Source: Dactylis glomerata
Lineage: Eukaryota; Streptophyta; Magnoliopsida; Poales; Poaceae
Assembly (NCBI GenBank): GCA_007115705.1
Contig: QXEO01001562.1
Span: 212,476 to 276,475 of the forward strand
Direction: 5' to 3'
Length of the DNA: 64,000 nt
The position numbers and the translations under genes were made by a program. Below are positions 36,601-47,395 of the stretch, one piece after another (positions within the stretch are counted from its first letter, which is position 1; the number at the start of each line of letters is the position of its first letter). Below the pieces are notes generated by a model that was not told the DNA's origin, did no database searches, and saw nothing but the letters and a program-made list of their open reading frames with translations.

Positions 36601-38218
36601 AAAACTCCTATATGCTTTGATAAAGCATAAAAACTTTATCAATTATATTTTGCCTAGCTCCAATTATCTCTCAAACCATATTGATCCTTCCCAACTAAGC
36701 TCTCAAATTCATATCTCACAAATCATGATCCTTTGCCATATCTTTCTTATCTTAACATCTCAACAAATCTAAATTGTTAAACAAACACCTTTCAATTGTT
36801 TGATTTGTTTGATTGTGTTTGCATGGATTGTTTATGGTATGCTATTTCTTGTGCTATAGTTTGTGCGAAGAGCTACGTGCTTAGTTGAGAGAAGTGGAAC
36901 GTCATGATCTTCAAAAAGGCAAGTGACACGCATGTTCCCTACCCATTTTATTATGCATTAGTATATTCACCTCTTGTAGTATGCATGATAGGTGTTTTAC
37001 TCCACTGTTTTATCAAATGCTTAGATCCCAGTAGTGTGTAGCTACCCCCTCAAACCCCACCTGATAGGATGCTAAGTACTTTGTTAACTTTGATGCTATG
37101 CTAAGATCACTTGAAAAGTGTTTTGTGAAAAGTTAAGAACTTCAACTAAAATGAAACACCTGGGTGGATTGGTTTGATAAGATGAGGTGAGGTAGGTGGG
37201 TTACGGGGACGCAAGCCTCATAAGAGGATGTGGGAACCGAACACCGCTCGGGATGGCCACCCAGGAATAAAGAGATGGCTATGTCTTCCATGCTTATTGT
37301 ACTTCCAGTGCAGCCTTATGACATTATGGGCTCTGTCTTGACTGATTAGAATGTGGGAGTGCAACTAGGTGCAAGAATACGGTGGTAGAAAAATTATAGG
37401 TTGGGAACGGCTCTTGCCAGTTAGTTGCCCTCTCCTTCTAAAAGGTCTCGTTTCAATTCATGTATGGGCATGAAATGAATCGTAAGGTGAAAGTGCACAA
37501 CCCTTGCAAGGTGTTTAAATCTAATCGATTAGCCGTGTCCTCGGTTATGGACAATTGAGTCTCTAGACATGGAATGTACGGAATAATCTCATCACCGATT
37601 CAGAATTATTAAAATCTTGTCTAGAAACCCCTAGGTAGGAACTAAGGACCATACACTCCGAGGGGTGGTGGTGCCTGAGGTTCCAAACTTTGTTGAGTTG
37701 CGCCCAGAACTACATACCGGCCAGTATGTAGTGTATGGGGGGTTGTCTTGACCCTTGAAAATAAAATTTGTTGAAAGAAAGTATTTAAAATGTTTATAGG
37801 ATAAAATTGGCTTTATGCAAATCAGCCTTTGAGATCCACCAGCCAAATGTCATGTAGTATAGTCTTTCCACAAAAATGCCACCAAATATGTGTCTTTTGC
37901 CAGTACATCATTGTACTGACCCCTTTGGGGCTGCATATTCAAACGTGCAGGTTTTAATTCGAGTAAGGAACCAGGAGTAGGATCTCGAGCTTACATTCCA
38001 ACACGTCTGCCTGTGGCACTTGATGAAGATGGAAGCTCACTGCAACTATGCTTTATGCTGTGTACTCATAAGGTAGAAGACCTATATAACTGGATTTACG
38101 TTGTAATATTGATGCTATTGCAATGATTACTTATTTTGTACTGTGGTGCTATCTAGTGATCCAGGGAATGGCACAGATACACAGGAGTTCTGCCTTTAGT
38201 AAAAGGCGGGGCGTCACA
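33688..38218 (+). repeat. 3' LTR of element F (4531 bp)
   Basis: Direct copy of 26003-30532, about 99.8% identical by eye; same TGTAACGACCC/GTCACA ends; followed by the TSD GGTGG. Confidence 0.92.
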
Positions 38219-39211
38219 GGTGGTTTCTACCACTTTTGCCAGGAGCTCGGTTGCTCCGGCTGTGCTCCGCCGGGCCATGATTGGGTGACGAAGCCTATCC
38301 CTGCGACTTGTTTAAGCTGGCTACGATGATGCGGTTGTCGTGCCGGGTACCGCTTGCCTCTCCGTGCGGTTCCATCGTCTGCTGCTGCAGATCGGCGGCG
38401 TCCAGGAGTTCCTGGATCTGGGCTTGCTTCTCCCACAAGTCCTCGCCTTGCAGTCCGTCTAGTTCAGAAGTGATGTAGCGTGCGGTGCAGAGGTTCTTCG
38501 TTGGTGTGCTGTAGGTAGGCTTGGCGATGACTAGAGGCAGCTTCGCTGAGGGCGCTGCCTGGTTCAGCTCCGCGCCCAGCTTGTGGCCTCGTTGACGAAC
38601 TTGTCCCGCCCGGCTAGGACTGTCTCCGACCAGGGTGAAGCCGTGGGCGGTGTTGTACTCGTGAAGCATGGAGAGGACACGCCGATGAGTGTCTTCGATG
38701 ATGATCACCTCCTTGAGGAGGTTGGGATGCATTCGCTCCAGATCCTCGGAGAGCTTGACTGGATCGATGGTGAGGTCGAGTGGAGCGCGCAGGTCCGTGA
38801 TGGCTGCGTCCAACACGTCCTGCTCTGGAGATGGAATATCTTGTTCCTGTGGAGGTGGGCATTCGAGCAGCGGGCGCGCGGAGCATGGTGGGTCACTGCC
38901 ACCATCATCCTCCAGGGCCAGCACTTCGACCATGGTGCAAAAGTCACTGCTTTCGCTACCGTCTGAATCTGGGTCACAGAGAGGGTCAAGCACATCGGCT
39001 ACCTCCTCCGGGAAGGGCTTGGCGACGTAGAAGCAGTGGCTGCCAACGTCGAGGAAGGAGCCGCTGTCGTCGAGGCCGTCCTTGAAGTAGGCTAAGTTGT
39101 CACTGATGCAGTCGAAGGTGTCGAACCTCCAGACCAGGCCAGAGGTGACCTTCTTGCTGAGAGCTGATGAGGGTCCCGGCCAAAACTTGACTTCGCTCAA
39201 CACTGTGCATT
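38219..39211 (-). pseudogene. Gag of element D, N-terminal part
   Basis: An open frame read on the minus strand from the primer site to element F. It begins around VGQCTVLSEVKFWPGPSS and covers an acidic region (LCDPDSDGSESSDF) and an SEDLERMHPNLLKEV helix. It then passes IVIAKPTYSTPTKNL-like sequence and a QAQIQELLDAADLQQQ coiled stretch. Upstream codons extend into the LTR, so the true start is unclear. The frame resumes at 26002 on the other side of F. The conserved gag domain is in that second part. Confidence 0.7.
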
Positions 39212-39229
39212 GCCCCACGATGGGCGCCA
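39212..39229 (-). promoter_or_regulatory. Primer-binding site of element D
   Basis: The minus strand reads TGGCGCCCATCGTGGGGC two bases inside the 5' LTR. It is nearly the same as the site of element E. The tRNA was not identified. Confidence 0.75.
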
Positions 39230-39231
39230 AC

Positions 39232-39935
39232 TGTCGTGGGAATTTGGAGATAGTAGCCATGGGGTGGCTTAACGAAGGGGCTCGACGGTGGTGCAATGAT
39301 GGGTCCGGCTTGGGATTGTGCAAACGGAGACACCTCGATTTACCTAGGTTCAGGGCCCTCCCCGCTGGAGGTAAAACCCCTACTTCCTGCCTGCTTTGTA
39401 TTATCTCGACAGTGGTTACAATGCTCCTTGAGCTGTTCAGGCTAGAGGAGGAAGAAGAAGATCGGATCCTCCTAGTCTAAGGGTCCAGACCCCCTTATAT
39501 AGGCAGGGGTCTGGTTACAAGTTATGTGGCAGTTCGTCCGGCTGCTGCTCCCCCATGGCTGCGTCCTCGGCATGATCCTCTGGCCCTGCTCTGACGATCA
39601 CACTTTATAAAGTGCCTTTCCCCCTTGGACCAGCATCTGGGAGGTATATGCCCTCCCTTTTGCCTCGGATCCTTTCGTGGGGAAGGCTCCTTGATTGCTG
39701 ATTGGTTGAGTCCGGTTGTGGCGTGCATCACTCCTGTCCTTTGCCTATGTCGATCTTGTTGGGGCCTGGCCACTTTCGGCGAAGCAGCCATTGGAGGATA
39801 CGTGTCTTCATTGCCCGGCTCTGGCTCTCCTTGGTGGAGTCGCCAACCGGCTGCTGGCGTAGCCGGCCCTTCGGGCAGAGCCGACCTTCTCGTCCTCACG
39901 GCCCTTAGCGTGCCCCATAAGTCATCCCCACGATA
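39232..39935 (-). repeat. 5' LTR of element D (704 bp)
   Basis: Matches 17679-18422 with several percent differences and a ~38-bp gap near 39896. Ends TGTCGTGGG and CCACGATA; the last bases have drifted from TGACA. Followed by the TSD GATTG. Confidence 0.9.
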
Positions 39936-40710
39936 GATTGCCTTGTGGAGAAGTGAACTTCATGGTGCCTTTTCTCACATCTATTATTGCTCCCAGGAGT
40001 TTTAGCAGAGATCTTCCAAGTGTGATTTGTCCATTTCCTACACATTTAATAACAAGGTAATCAGTGGATACCATTCTCCCTAGGATTTTTGTAAACACTC
40101 CTTCAGCTACTCCAATGAGTAATATAATGGCATTTTTAGTAAGAGATATTCCTTCTCCACCCTCAGAAAGTCCACAAAGACTCAAAGATTCATAAATATC
40201 TTTAGGCATAAGACAAAATTCAGACATAATATCACAACGAGCATGAAAAGTTTCACCATTTATAGTAACTTTTACTGTAGGGAGCCATCTTGAGGGTTCA
40301 TAATTTATTGGCACATAATCATGATGCTCACGCAGCATATTATAACATTCTTTTAAACAAGTTGTATTCATCTCAAGAGTGTCTAATCTAGCATAAATGC
40401 TCACAAGGGATGAATCAAATGTATTAGGTGAGCTATATATTGCAATCAAAAAAATTATGACATTAAAATCTTGATCCCCATCACAATGAAAGAAATCTCC
40501 TCCTGCTGTAGCATCCAAAGCATATCTATAACAAAGAACAAGACCAAAGTAAAAGCTACTAAGAAGCAAGCCTAGAGCCATTTTTGGTTCAGTTTTACCA
40601 TGAGAATCAGAAATTCTAGACCAAGCTTCTTTAAAACTCTCCTCACTCCCTTGTTTGAAAGTGAAGATCATTTCCTCAGGTGACATAGTAATAGGAACTG
40701 GACTAGACAT
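39936..40710 (-). CDS. Gag/protease fusion of element C (internally shortened Athila-type)
   Basis: The frame starts MSSPVPITMSPEEMIFTFKQ at 40710 and is open to the D insertion at 39936; after excising D and E it ends shortly past 9077. Residues 1-130 are gag. Residues 150-255 are protease-like: ARCDIMSEFCLMPKDIYESL keeps the Asp and the MPK-IY-L pattern of Athila protease, but the usual CDLGAS-type Gly is Met. LGRSLLKLLGAIIDVRKGTMKF matches the C-terminal protease strand. The usual large middle part of gag, with its zinc knuckle, is missing, so gag and protease are fused by deletion. A second copy is at 3897-4505. Confidence 0.7.
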
Positions 40711-40851
40711 AAAAGCAACTTGAAGTAGGAACTAATTTTTTGTATGTTTTTGATAAAAACAAATAAACAAGATAAAGCAAAGAAACTAAGCTAAACAATA
40801 AAAAGTAAAGATATTGGAAGTGAGAGACTCCCCTTGCAGAAATCCTCTTTC

Positions 40852-40869
40852 TCCCTGGCAACAGCGCCA
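40852..40869 (-). promoter_or_regulatory. Primer-binding site of element C
   Basis: The minus strand reads TGGCGCTGTTGCCAGGGA eleven bases past the LTR end, the tRNA-Asp-type site common in Athila-lineage elements with one change. Confidence 0.75.
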
Positions 40870-40880
40870 GAAAATAGTCT

Positions 40881-42492
40881 TGATGTCTCACAGGACCCGT
40901 TGGAAACCCCAAGAGGAAGGTATGATGAGCACAGTAGTAGGTTTTCCCTCGGTATGAAACCAAAGTTTAATCGACCAGTAGGAGAAAGAAATCACTTTGA
41001 AGGTTGTTGCTAGCTGACTTTAAATTTCGGGCGCACTACCGGCGCCAGCATCAACATGGAACCATCACACAACACAACCAAACTACTTTGCCCCAACTTA
41101 CATTGAGGTTGTCAATCTCACTTGGTTTGCTAAAAACAAAGGATTAGACATATAGTGTGGAAAGAGATGTTTGTTTACGGTGAAATAAAATAATACTTGC
41201 AGAAAGGAAACAGTGTTTGAAGTCGATGGTATTATCAATGTAAAAGAATGGACCAGGGTCCACAGTTCACTAGAGGTGTCTCTCCATAAAGATAAATAAC
41301 ATGCTGGGTGAACAAATTACAGTTGGGCTATTGACAAATAGAGAATGCATAACAATGCATGTACATGAAATGAAGATCACTATGAGATTCATTTGGGCAT
41401 TACAACATAATACGTAGACCGTAATCCAACTGCATCTATGACTAATAATCCACCTTCTGGATATCATCCGAACAGCCCTTGGGTATTAAGTTGCAAGCAA
41501 CAGATTATTGCATTAAGCAAAGTGTGTAATGTAAACAATACAACTATCCTTGAACAAAAGATTGTTGTTTTCTCCCTACTAGCAATAGCACATCTACAAC
41601 CTTAGAAGTTATTGTCACTCTCCTAGATTACTAGAGGCATGAACCCACTATCGAGCATAAATACTCCCTCTTGGAGTCACAAGCATCTACTTGGCCAAAG
41701 CATCTACTAGCAACAGAGAGCATGCAAGATCACAAATAACATAGACATGATAGATCAATAATCAACTTGACATAGTACTCAATATTCATCAGATCCCAAC
41801 AAACACAACATGTAGAATTACAATAAGATGATCTTGATCATGTAGGCAGCTCACAAGATCTAAACATGGAGGCGCAAATAGGAGAAGACAACCATCTAGC
41901 TACTGCTATGGACCCATAGTCCAAAGATGAACTACTCACGCATCACTCTGGAGGTAGGCATGGTGATGAAGAAGGCCTCAGGTGATGATTCCCCTCTTCG
42001 GCAAGGCGCCAGGAAGAGCTTTAGAACCCTCCCGAACTAGGGTCGATGATGACAATGGCTTATAGTACTTTTCATGGATGGAGGTTAGGGCCCTTAGGGT
42101 TTTCCTGAAGATGTGAATTTATAGGCGGAAGGGCGAGGTCAGTGGGCGCCCAAGGGGCCCACACCATGGGGTGGCACGGCCAGGGGATAGGATGCACCAC
42201 CACCAGGTGTGGCCGGCTCATGGCTGGTCTCCGTCTCCCCTTTGGACTCTGTCTTCGTGTCAGATAAATAGGCACTTTGGCTTTTGCTTCGTCCAATTCT
42301 GAGAATATTTCCTTCAGTAAAAACCTGGAATAGAAAAACAGTAGAAAACAGGAACTGGCACTGTCGCATCTTGTTAATAGGTTAGTTCCAGAAAATGCAT
42401 AAAAATGCCATGAAGTGTAAACAAAACATAAAGCAATTGGTGTAAAACAAGCATGGAGGATCAAAAATTAGAGATACATTTGCAACGTATCA
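40881..42492 (-). repeat. 5' LTR of element C (1612 bp)
   Basis: On the minus strand starts TGATACGTTGC (42492) and ends GAGACATCA (40881). A CCTATAAATTC TATA-like motif lies at about 42113-42128. The flank at 42493 is CACTA sequence, giving a candidate TSD TGCAT (42493-42497); the partner is off the window. Confidence 0.85.
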
Positions 42493-42831
42493 TGCATAGA
42501 AAGGGAAAAAAATACTAGCACACACCTCCCACCCTTCTAGGAAAAAACAGAGGAGAGGGCGGCCAGCGGGGGGTATATATAGGCAGGGACCTTTTGTCCC
42601 GGTTGGAGACACCAATCGGGACTAAAAGGGTCTGGCATCGGCACAGTATGTCGCATAACCCTTTCATCCCGGTTGGTGGCTCCAACCGGGATTAAAGGTG
42701 CCTAACAAACTAGGACTAGAGGTTGTCGTACCACTATGGCGAATCTACTTGCCTAGGAGGGACCATTAGTACTGGTTTGTAAGGAAACCGGTGTTAGAGT
42801 TCCTGAACATTAGACCCTTTTTTCACTAGTG
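42493..42831. mobile_element. CACTA transposon end fragment
   Basis: Terminal inverted repeat at the right end: the complement reads CACTAGTGAAAAAAGGGTCT from 42831 inward, the CACTA start. Subterminal hairpins are CTTTTGTCCCGGTTGG/CCAATCGGGACTAAAAG (42591-42628) and CCTTTCATCCCGGTTGG/CCAACCGGGATTAAAGG (42660-42697), typical of grass CACTA ends. A 3-bp TSD of GGA would follow at 42832. The rest of the element is cut off by element C. Confidence 0.8.
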
Positions 42832-42885
42832 GGATGTACATGCCATAAATAGCACGCTCCGAGGAGCCATGTCGGTGGCACATGT

Positions 42886-43653
42886 GGCGATTTAGACAAC
42901 AATAACCCAAACTTGAAACAATTGTAAAAAATAAACCTGTGGCAAAACAATTTCACGGGGCTAACCCTTTTTTGCCGCGCCATTCACAGTGGCACGGCAA
43001 ATGAAGGAGTGGTGCCACTGCCAGTGGTGCGGCACTGGCTGCCACATAGGCTTAGTGGGGCCCACCCTGGTAACTATGGCACCACTCTGAGTGGTGCGGC
43101 CGTAGCTTCTGCGGCGCCATGCTGAGTGGCGCCACACTTTTGAATTAGGGTTAGCCGGCCCAGGCCCGAGCTGGCTTCCTCCCTCACTTCCTCCCTCACC
43201 TCTAGCTGTGTGGTGGCTGCTCTCTCTCCCCCTCTCAATCCTCTAACCCAAAACCACCCAAATCGAAGGTTTTCTCCGTGGATTTCTCCTTCCCCAAGTC
43301 TCCTAAGGTACTCTCCATCATTTCCCATTGATTTGACCCATTGGAATTTGCATATTTGGTGTTGAATCCCCAAATCTTGAAAACCCTAGAAATATTGATT
43401 CACCAAAATTGCAATGTTGATTCTTGTTAATTTGGTCAATGTTGGCTTGTATGATGTGTATGAAGTATTTTAGTGTAGATTGGTAGGTTAGGGTTAGGGT
43501 TTGTGAGATTAGGATTTGTTGTTATGGTAGGGTTAGGGTTAAGATTTTCTTGTTATGTGAGGCGGTATGGGATTATGATGTGTTAGTCAATATTGCCATT
43601 GGTACTTATTGGAATGTTTTTACCTTATTGTTGCTGTTATACCAAATATAGGT
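42886..43653. repeat. Left TIR and untranslated leader of MULE-1
   Basis: The TIR covers about 42886-43175. The leader to 43653 holds a donor-like CTAAG/GTACTC at about 43307 and an acceptor ATATAG just before the transposase ATG, suggesting a 5'-untranslated intron. It contains short TTAGGGTTAGGG runs. Confidence 0.7.
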
Positions 43654-46636
43654 ATGGCAAGAATTGTTCATGTTCATCATGTTGACAAAGAAGCATATTT
43701 GAAAGGCAATATCGAGCCCGACCCGGATGAGCTTGACTTGGTGTTCGAGCGTACTCCTATGTACGCGGAGGTCTTGGAACAAGTTAGGATAGAGTTGAAA
43801 TGGATGGACCCTAGTGATGTTGTTGAGTTGGAGGGTAGGCACAACGCCAGATTTGGCATGCACTTCTGTTGGAAGATAATGCGTATCAACTCCGAGCAAC
43901 GTTGGGGTGCATACAAGGAGGTGGTGGCCGAATCTCTCGACAAGGCTCTTGAGTTATTTGCCACCAAAAAGGTTGATGGTACTTTGCATTTGGACTTGAA
44001 CCGGAGTGCCTCCCAGGTTGATGCTAGGAATCCTCCACCAAACCACCAAGAAGAAATGCCGGATGGAAGGCCAATTTCAAAGGAGGACGAAGCATTGGAA
44101 GAGGAGGATGATGAGTGTGGGGATGATGACAATGATATTGAGCTTCATGACCACAATGTTGGAGATTTGGATATGTACTATATGCAAGAAAACATGGACC
44201 ATGACATCCCGTACTCGCGATGCTATGCATCAGACTCAGATGATGATGGTCCCAAAGAAGAAGTTGATGAGGAAGGGTTCACGGCCAATGAGGCCGAAGT
44301 CCATGAGAAGGTATTGGGGTGAGATCATCGGATACCATTGTTCCATGATCTTAGTCTCATGGATGAAGCCACGGTTGACGGCGTTGAGGGTATAGTGCTT
44401 GGACCTAGGCCTACTTCTTATCGGGATGGCAGTCATGAGAGTAATGGTATATCAAAAGGCTTGATGTTCAACACCTTGGTGGAATTTAAGCAATGGATCA
44501 AGGACTTCTCGGTTAAGTATCATCATCCCTATACGGTGCTTCACTCAGACGTGAAGAAGCGTTACACTGTTAAGTGCGAGGAGGATGGATGTCCTTGGAT
44601 TGTGCGTGCAAGACCATGGAAGGGAGGGCCTGATTGGTGCATAACAAGTTGTGTGCCAACTCACATGTGTCACGGAAAGAGGGTGGATGGCAAAGCAGTA
44701 AAGCATGATCACCGACAACTCACCTCCAAGTTCATCGCATATAGACTTTCCAACCAAATCTCGTCACTTCCAACAATGAGCATCAAGACATTCATGGAGC
44801 TTGTTAAAGCTCTCTTTCACTATGATGTGAAATACGGCAAGGCATAGAAAGCGAAGCAAGCTGCATTCAGGATGTTGTATGGTGATTGGGAAGAAGCATA
44901 CAACCGAATTCCTCGGTTGTTGTTAGCAATGGCCAACGCAAACCTGGGCATGGTTCATGTGGTAGAGCCTTATGGACAGGAAACAATGATTTACAATGGA
45001 AGACCTGTCCGAGTATTTGGCCGTGCATTTTGGGCTTTCCAGCAAAGCGTGAAAGCTTTTGAGCATTATAGACCGGTAATCTCCATTGATGGCACATTTT
45101 TGACCGGGCAATATAGGGGGACTCTCTTGGTTGCAATAGCAAATGATGCCAACAACCGTTTGGTTCCTTTGGCATTTGCTTTCGTTGAGGTGGAGAACAA
45201 CAATAACTGGCAGTGGTTTTTTCACCTTTTGAGGACCAAGGTATTACCGCCACAAAGGGAAATTTGTGTCATCTCTGATCGACATCAAGGAATTCTCGCA
45301 GCGGTAAATATTGAAATTCCAGGGCATGCTCCTTTGCACCATAGATGGTGCATGAGGCATTTCTGTTCAAACTTCTATAGGGCATGTGGTAGCAAGGAGT
45401 TGACCGATGATCTTCAAGATTGTTGTCTCACTTTCACTGACCGGCGTTTCACAAACGTGTACATCAAATTGACCTCAAACAGAAAGCTCGATGCTAAGGG
45501 TCAAGCATTTCTCAGTAGGCACATCCAAGATAGAACAAAGTGGGCAAGAGCCTTCGATGAAAATGGTCGAAGGTACAAGCAATATGGCAGAGTGCTTCAA
45601 CAAGGTGCTCAAGGGTGTCCGTGCATTGCCCGTGATGGCAATTGTGCGGTACACATTCGACAAGTTGAATGAGTATTTTTTGAAGTACTCAGATGAAACG
45701 GATAGGCAAATTGCGGGAGACAATACACAAAAGCACAAATATGAGTACCCACCCAAAGTTGACGAGTGGAGGACATTTCAGTCTCGTAAGGCGGATTCTG
45801 AAGTTGCCACCATTTATGATAATGAAGAGCTCATTTATCAAGTGAACGAGCCTAGAGGAACCACGGCCGACGGTGTCCAACACAGAGGCCGAGCATTCAA
45901 GGTCTCTCTAAAGAATTGCGAGTGCACATGTGCGAGGCCATCTTTGTTCCATCTCGCTTGCTCGCATTTGCTAACGGCGGCTCGGGTGCGTCATTTGGAC
46001 TACAATCACCCTCTCACCGTGAGAGAGTCAGAGTTCTCCATCACGACCACCAAAAAAATATGGGCTCCTAGATTTAACCCATACCTAGACCAATCGCAGT
46101 GGCCCAAGTATCATGGAATCCAACTATGGCCCCATCCGTCATGGAAGGTTGTTAAATGTGGAAGACGTCAGACAAAGTGTTTTAGGGGCGACATGGATAG
46201 ATGGGGTCGTGGTGGTGCGAGAGAATTAGGAAATGACCAATTTCAAGAGACATGTGATAGATCTCATTGTGGAAAATGTAATGGTCATGGACACAATGCT
46301 AGGACATGTACCCAAAGGAAAAGAACAAAGAGAAATGACCCAAACACAAGCCAACCCATGAGTAGTTAACAAGATGGTCCAAGCCACCAAGATGTTCCAA
46401 GCCAACAAAGAAGTACCCAACAAAGTGGTCCAAGCCACCAAGATGGTCCAAGCCAACAAAGGAGTACCCAACAAAGTGGTCCAAGCCACCAAGATGGTCC
46501 TAGCCAACAAAGGAGTAGCCAACATAGTGTTGCAAGCCAACAAAGTGGTCCTAGTCACCGAGGTGGTCGAAGCCACCAAGGTGGTCCAAGCTATCGTAAT
46601 CCTAGGCAACAAAGAGGAAGACAACTAGGTCATTAG
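43654..46636 (+). pseudogene. mudrA-like: MuDR-type transposase of MULE-1
   Basis: Start ATGGCAAG at 43654. Domains: acidic N-terminal region; MuDR DNA-binding-like domain (FKQWIKDFSVKYHHPYTVLH, CEEDGCPWIVRA) at about 44480-44640; DDE MULE transposase with SIDGTFLTG (45085) and VISDRHQGI (45270); SWIM zinc finger CECTCARPSLFHLACSHLL (about 45918-45975); CCHC knuckle CGKCNGHGHNARTC; then an 88-codon Ser/Gln/His repeat tail to a stop at 46634. Damage: TGA 44320-44322, TAG 44845-44847, a frameshift near 45555-45600, and TAA 46367-46369. The stops look like Arg, Trp and Gln codons changed by C-to-T or G-to-A. The enzyme would cut and paste the element in the nucleus; this copy cannot make it. Confidence 0.88.
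46370..46600 (+). repeat. 51-bp tandem repeat in the transposase tail
   Basis: About three copies of an AGTGGTCCAAGCCACCAAGA-starting 51-bp unit, then degenerate shorter copies. In the transposase frame it encodes a SGPSHQDGPSQQRSTQQ repeat. The 17-codon periodicity keeps frame, so it expanded while the gene was coding. Confidence 0.8.
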
Positions 46637-46789
46637 AGGAGTCCGTGGTGTAAATCTAACTAGTATTATAGGATATCTACAAGGACCATTTCTGTATGTA
46701 CTTCTATTTTGTGCTCTACAATTTCTAAATTTGAGATAACATTTTTCATATTGTGTTTACTAACTTTTATCTCCACTCTTATTGTAGAT

Positions 46790-47395
46790 ATGGCGGGGAG
46801 TCAAGCCAACAAGGAGGGGGATCAGACCTTCAATGAGTCATGGAGGAAGGTGATGGAGATGGATGCGGCCGAGAGGAAGAAGAAAGAAGCTACACAAATG
46901 AGAATGGAAGAAGAGCAACAATTGAGGGTTCGTGAGGAAAGAATGAGGAGAGAAAGAGAAGAGCAACATCAAAAGGAGCTAGCGGAGGGGGTAATAAAGA
47001 GCATTCGTGAGTACGATGAGATAATAAAGAGAGCCCATGATAAGATAAGCAACATGGAAGTAGAGAGGGAGAGGGAGAGAAAGGTGAGGGGGACGGTACA
47101 TAGCTCAACTCAAGGTCACAAGGAGGATGAAGATGTTTCCAATGAGGCTTGGAGGAGAGTGAAGGAACAAGATGCAGCCAAGAAAGTGGAAGAAAGAAAG
47201 AGAAAGATGAAAGAGGAAGCTAAGAAAGAGGAAGCGGCGTGGGAGGAGAGGTGGAGAATGAGGATGGAACATTTGAGGTGGCAGGATATGCAGCGCGCCA
47301 AAGCACTTAAAGAGAAGAATAAGCTTACCACAGAGTTAATCACGGGAGGGAGTAGTGAGATTACAAAAAGAAGAATAAGCTTACCACAAAGTTAA
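46790..47395 (+). CDS. Charged coiled-coil protein of MULE-1, unrecognised
   Basis: 201 residues from ATGGCGGGGAG at 46790. A CTTATTGTAG acceptor-like sequence precedes it, and the longer upstream frame to 46709 is probably noncoding. It begins MAGSQANKEGDQTFNESWRK. It is very rich in Glu, Lys, Arg and Met with heptad-like runs, and contains two related blocks (FNESWRKVMEMDAAE and SNEAWRRVKEQDAAK), so it looks internally duplicated. There is no membrane segment or catalytic motif. It lies on the transposase strand and ends 35 bp into the antisense PMD gene. It may be a late exon or accessory ORF of the transposon. Confidence 0.55.
   Translation: MAGSQANKEGDQTFNESWRKVMEMDAAERKKKEATQMRMEEEQQLRVREERMRREREEQHQKELAEGVIKSIREYDEIIKRAHDKISNMEVERERERKVRGTVHSSTQGHKEDEDVSNEAWRRVKEQDAAKKVEERKRKMKEEAKKEEAAWEERWRMRMEHLRWQDMQRAKALKEKNKLTTELITGGSSEITKRRISLPQS

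Larger units (their letters stand above)
26003..38218 (+). mobile_element. Element F: young non-autonomous LTR retrotransposon with 4.53-kb LTRs
   Basis: LTRs 26003-30532 and 33688-38218, each starting TGTAACGACCC and ending GGGGCGTCACA. Perfect TSD GGTGG at 25998-26002 and 38219-38223. Initiator-Met primer site TGGTATCAGAGC at 30536-30547. A polypurine-like TTTTAAGGGTGGTAG precedes the right LTR, after CTCGAGGACGAGATTTC, a 3' end style seen in Gypsy chromoviruses. By eye the LTRs differ by about ten substitutions and a one-base indel over 4.5 kb, so insertion was recent. The internal region is only 3.16 kb and lacks polymerase genes. It holds one intact 173-codon ORF and a degenerate zinc knuckle. 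Family not recognised. Confidence 0.9.
17679..39935 (-). mobile_element. Element D: non-autonomous Gypsy (gag-protease) retrotransposon with antisense gene, interrupted by F
   Basis: LTRs at 17679-18422 and 39232-39935; perfect TSD GATTG at 17674-17678 and 39936-39940. The 5' LTR is at the right. Minus-strand order: primer site (39229-39212), gag split by element F, protease (24505-23930), then nothing resembling reverse transcriptase or integrase. The 3' part holds an antisense intron-containing gene (19021-23061). Without F it is about 10 kb. It shares this plan with element E. TATA motifs in the LTRs (TATATAAG on the minus strand near 39491-39500) agree with minus-strand transcription. The LTRs differ by several percent and by a ~38-bp indel, so D is much older than F. 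Confidence 0.9.
3897..42492 (-). mobile_element. Element C: Athila-like Gypsy retrotransposon in tandem (LTR-int-LTR-int) form, heavily interrupted
   Basis: Read on the minus strand: 5' LTR (42492-40881), primer site (40869-40852), gag/protease (40710-39936), insertions D and E, then spacer (9077-6353), a second LTR (6352-4743), a second primer-site region, and a second gag copy (4505-3897) cut by element A. Removing D and E joins the frame exactly: gag ends ...FTSPQGN at 39936 and continues at 9077 into the spacer. An LTR flanked on both sides by internal sequence is the signature of a tandem array from unequal LTR recombination. The joined internal region is only about 3.7 kb and has no reverse transcriptase or integrase, so the element is non-autonomous. 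The tRNA-Asp-type primer site and gag style fit the Athila lineage. Confidence 0.8.

Noticed and set aside
43480..43550. TTAGGGTTAGGG runs as interstitial telomere repeat
   Set aside because: Only two or three imperfect units, mostly GTTAGGG rather than TTTAGGG, inside the leader of MULE-1.
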